From: Pseudozyma flocculosa PF-1
Lineage: Eukaryota; Basidiomycota; Ustilaginomycetes; Ustilaginales; Ustilaginaceae
Direction: 5' to 3'
Assembly: GCF_000417875.1 (NCBI RefSeq)
Contig: NW_006920887.1
Location: forward strand, 331,399-391,309
DNA length: 59,911 nt
Part shown: positions 57,650 to 59,911 of the stretch, piece after piece
Layout of the letters: every line of letters starts with the position of its first letter
Numbering within the stretch: position 1 is the stretch's first letter
Notes under the pieces: generated by a model
Databases searched by the model: none
Seen by the model: only the letters and a program-made list of their open reading frames with translations
Told to the model about the DNA's origin: nothing
Program-made: the position numbers and the translations under genes

Positions 57650-59266
57650 ATGACGGTATTCGACACCCGCCCGCCAAGAAAGGCCATCCTGTTGGCTCTG
57701 TCCCTCCTGACCCTCGTCACTCTACTGTCGTCGGCGACAAGCCCGGTCGCCTGGGCAGCATCATCGCCTCGGACCGGCCCGACGACGGCGGACGTGCTAT
57801 CCTCGCGGTCGGCGTCGGGCGAGGCGCTGGATGCCTCGTCGTACATCAAGAGGCACCCGACGCTGCCCGTGCTGGGCTACGTGACGCCGTGGAACGCGGC
57901 GGGCAAGGCGCTGGTGGAAGAGTTCCGAAACAAGTTTGACCTCGTCGCGCCCGTGTGGTACACGGTGCACGCCGACGAGAAGCGGACGCGGCGGCAGGGC
58001 CGATACGAGGTCAGGGGAGGGCCTGCGTCCAAGGCGGATAAGAGGTGGGTCGAGAGGCTGCAGAGGCCGCCCGACGCCTACCACTCGCCCCTCAAGGTCG
58101 TGCCGCGCTTCCTCCTCGAAGGGTGGCAGCAGCGCGACTATGTCGAGCTCCTCTCGAACCGCACCCTCTGGTCCTCTCTCGCCTCGTCCCTCGTCGACGA
58201 GGTGCAAAGCCGAGGCTACGACGGCCTCGTCTTCGAATCCTCGGCCACTTACCTGCTCCAGGAACCCCTCTCGCTGCTCGCCACGTCGCTCCACGACGCC
58301 GGCAAGCTCCTCGTCCTCGTCCTCCCGCCCATCCGCACCCGCACCTCGCTGGGCGTCCGTCCCTCGTCGACGTTTGAGTCGCAAAACACCATGATCCTCC
58401 AGTCGCTCCCCGCCCTCTCCAAGGTCGCAGACTACTTCAGCATCATGACCTACGACATGACCGGCGCCGGCGGACGCGAGGCAAAGGTGGCCGCATCCGA
58501 CTTGCCCGCCGACAGCCCGCTGCGCCAGGTCAAGAGGGGCACCCTGAGGCAGCCCGGTCCCAACACGCATCCGGAGTGGATCCGAGAGAACCTCGTCGCC
58601 GCCATTGAGTCGAGCGGCTCCGCCGGTGGCGACAACGACCAGGGCGCTCAGGCGCCATTTGGCATCGACGAGGCAGCCATGGATCCGACCAACCCGTTCC
58701 CCAGCGCCATCGTCAGCGAGACGACGCTTTCGTCGGTCCTGGGCCCAAAGTGGCTCATGGGCCTGCCCATGTACGGCTACACCTACCCGCTCTTCTTTCT
58801 CGATCTCGAGACGGGCAGGGGGATACCGCTCGATCCCTCCTCCGCCTCGGCGCTCCACTCGCCAACGACGCTGCCCATCCTGCGCGGACCAGGCCGACCT
58901 CTGACGTCGGCCGACATCGTCCGGCTCTTGAAGACCCACCGGCCCTCCAGTCTCGAGCTCGACGACGAGTCCGGAGAAAGCTTCTTCGACTACCTCGAAC
59001 CCTCGTCGGCCGCCGGCAGCGGCAGCGACGGTGGCGGTGGCGGTGGCGGCGGCGGTGGTGGAGAGGACAAGGTCTTCTGGCGAGCCTACATCCCCACCGG
59101 CCTCAGCATGGACACGAGAATCGAGGCCGTGCTCGACGTACAGGCCGGCTTCGACGTCGAGGCGCAGACGGCAGGCCGTGATACGCACGGCGGACGTGCT
59201 GGCGGCCAGGGACTGGCGCTGTGGGAGGTCGGTCAGGCAGACAGAGACCTGCTCGCTTCGCTCTAG
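57650..59266 (+). CDS. GH18-fold chitinase-domain protein, CHID1-like
   Basis: Single exon, 538 aa. An N-terminal signal-peptide-like segment (KAILLALSLLTLVTLLSSAT, with an AWAA cleavage-like site near residue 36) points to the secretory pathway. The GH18 barrel begins at PVLGYVTPWN and continues with KFDLVAPVWY, PRFLLEGWQQRDY, DYFSIMTYDMTG and KWLMGLPMYGYTY. It ends with an inner-strand-like GLALWEVGQA, the order found in CHID1/SI-CLP. The usual GH18 catalytic motif DGxDxDxE is reduced to GYDGLVFE (Asp191 ... Glu196), lacking the two middle Asp. As in CHID1 this suggests carbohydrate binding rather than strong chitinase activity. Poly-Gly and Ser/Gly inserts lie near residues 325 and 455. 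The ATG at 57650 was chosen because it leads directly into the signal peptide. In-frame ATGs from 57371 exist. Confidence 0.82.
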   Translation: MTVFDTRPPRKAILLALSLLTLVTLLSSATSPVAWAASSPRTGPTTADVLSSRSASGEALDASSYIKRHPTLPVLGYVTPWNAAGKALVEEFRNKFDLVAPVWYTVHADEKRTRRQGRYEVRGGPASKADKRWVERLQRPPDAYHSPLKVVPRFLLEGWQQRDYVELLSNRTLWSSLASSLVDEVQSRGYDGLVFESSATYLLQEPLSLLATSLHDAGKLLVLVLPPIRTRTSLGVRPSSTFESQNTMILQSLPALSKVADYFSIMTYDMTGAGGREAKVAASDLPADSPLRQVKRGTLRQPGPNTHPEWIRENLVAAIESSGSAGGDNDQGAQAPFGIDEAAMDPTNPFPSAIVSETTLSSVLGPKWLMGLPMYGYTYPLFFLDLETGRGIPLDPSSASALHSPTTLPILRGPGRPLTSADIVRLLKTHRPSSLELDDESGESFFDYLEPSSAAGSGSDGGGGGGGGGGGEDKVFWRAYIPTGLSMDTRIEAVLDVQAGFDVEAQTAGRDTHGGRAGGQGLALWEVGQADRDLLASL

Positions 59267-59704
59267 AAGGCCCGGCAGAGGCTTCGCCGCGAAAAGCAAA
59301 TGCAAAGCCAGGCCCGAACCGTCGGTGTGCGATGCCATGCGGTGCCGTCGTCCCAAATGTGAGGCTGAGAGGGATGCTGTCATGCAAAGTGCCCAGACAG
59401 GCTCGAGTGGGGCCGAGCATAGCACGACTGGCAGAGGTAGGACGGTGACCAAACAGATCCGTGTTTCGATGTGTGTGTGCGCGGCGGAAGGCGGCTCGGG
59501 ACGGCGCTCTACTGGACAGACGGGCAGACGGGCAATCGATGCGAGTTGGGTTGCAAAGGGGACGTGGTATAGGACTGGACGACTCGGCCAAGGGTTGGGC
59601 TGGCGGGAAGCGGCGGCATCCCTCGAGGGCGAAGGCGACGAGGTGCAGACGGACGCCGGCGGCAGCAGGCGACGACGCGATGGCCCCTCGATCGTGCAGC
59701 TCGA
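59267..59704. other. Convergent intergenic region
   Basis: About 440 bp between the GH18-like stop and the stop of the minus-strand poly-Gln protein. No gene and no notable repeat seen. Confidence 0.5.
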
Positions 59705-59822
59705 CTAGGCCAGCATGTGCTGCTGCGACTGCTGGGAATGGCTGCTGCCCTGCTGTTGCTGTGCCGACTGCGGCTGCGACTGCGACTGCGGCTGCTGCTG
59801 CTGGTGATGCTGCTGGTGTTGA

Positions 59823-59900
<78 letters not shown>

Positions 59901-59911
59901 AGTACTGCTTC
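59705..59911 (-). CDS. Partial CDS: C-terminus of a poly-Gln protein
   Basis: The minus strand is open from the window edge to a TAG at 59707-59705, giving the last 68 residues of a protein whose start lies outside. The visible part begins EAVL, continues with a run of about 24 Gln, then His/Gln mixtures and QPQSQSQPQSAQQQQGSS, and ends QQSQQHMLA. Codon use and the Gln/His style match other proteins of the window. No domain is visible, so function cannot be told. Poly-Gln C-termini are common in fungal transcription regulators. Confidence 0.6.
59828..59900. repeat. (CTG)n trinucleotide array
   Basis: About 24 perfect CTG units, read as CAG/Gln on the minus strand in the partial CDS at the window edge. 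Confidence 0.97.

Noticed and set aside
57797..59452. 551-codon minus-strand frame antisense to the GH18-like gene
   Set aside because: Composition-driven shadow; the plus strand has signal peptide and GH18 motifs.

Overview
This window looks like nuclear DNA of a high-GC basidiomycete fungus. I infer a Ustilaginomycotina-type smut or yeast relative, but only from gene style. The protein-coding genes have short introns (mostly 64-140 bp, GT..AG). Their proteins are rich in Ser/Pro/Ala/Gly/Gln low-complexity tracts, and the families are eukaryotic and fungal (Sds3, Tah18, PDK, HSF, Ste13/Dap2, Reg1, Vps9, Ctr, Mps1, Rpp40). There is no operon structure, no prokaryotic signal, and no tRNA or rRNA that I could recognise. 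Two runs of N (33857-34671 and 45808-45830) are assembly gaps.

Left third (1-25723). On the plus strand in order: an Sds3-like histone deacetylase-complex subunit (915-5014), the diflavin reductase Tah18/NDOR1 (5381-7789), a mitochondrial PDK-family kinase (8596-10360), an HSF-type transcription factor (12987-15305) and a type II membrane dipeptidyl aminopeptidase (16998-20333). A CID-domain RNA polymerase II CTD-binding protein lies on the minus strand (23220-20522). An unrecognised coiled-coil protein follows on the plus strand (24167-25723). The PDK gene ends in a TAG, but its reading frame stays open for another 232 codons.

Middle (25724-46139). A gene-poor stretch of about 4 kb precedes a Reg1-like PP1 regulatory subunit (29705-32723). 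On the minus strand follow a Vps9 Rab5-GEF broken by the larger gap (37469-33182), a Ctr copper transporter (39077-38070) and a large unrecognised Q-rich coiled-coil protein (43414-40090). After these comes another gene-poor stretch of 2.7 kb with tetranucleotide repeats, two long (TG)n arrays and the small gap.

Right third (46140-59911). An Mps1/TTK spindle-checkpoint kinase (minus, 50104-46140) is divergent from an F-box-like protein (51053-52240). The F-box gene is convergent, with only 57 bp between stops, on the RNase P/MRP subunit Rpp40 (minus, 54542-52298). Rpp40 is in turn divergent from a TRAIP-like RING/coiled-coil E3 ligase (55139-57197). A GH18/CHID1-like secreted protein (57650-59266) follows, and the window ends inside a poly-Gln protein on the minus strand.

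The genes are mostly single-copy housekeeping or regulatory genes without an obvious shared pathway. I see no mobile element, biosynthetic cluster or defence island. The most unusual features are the open frame beyond the PDK stop, recurrent (CAGG)n-type repeats in intergenic leaders, and the (TG)n / GGTACGG region next to the 3' end of MPS1. Exon boundaries were chosen by hand from splice consensus, frame and protein-family continuity. No transcript data were available.
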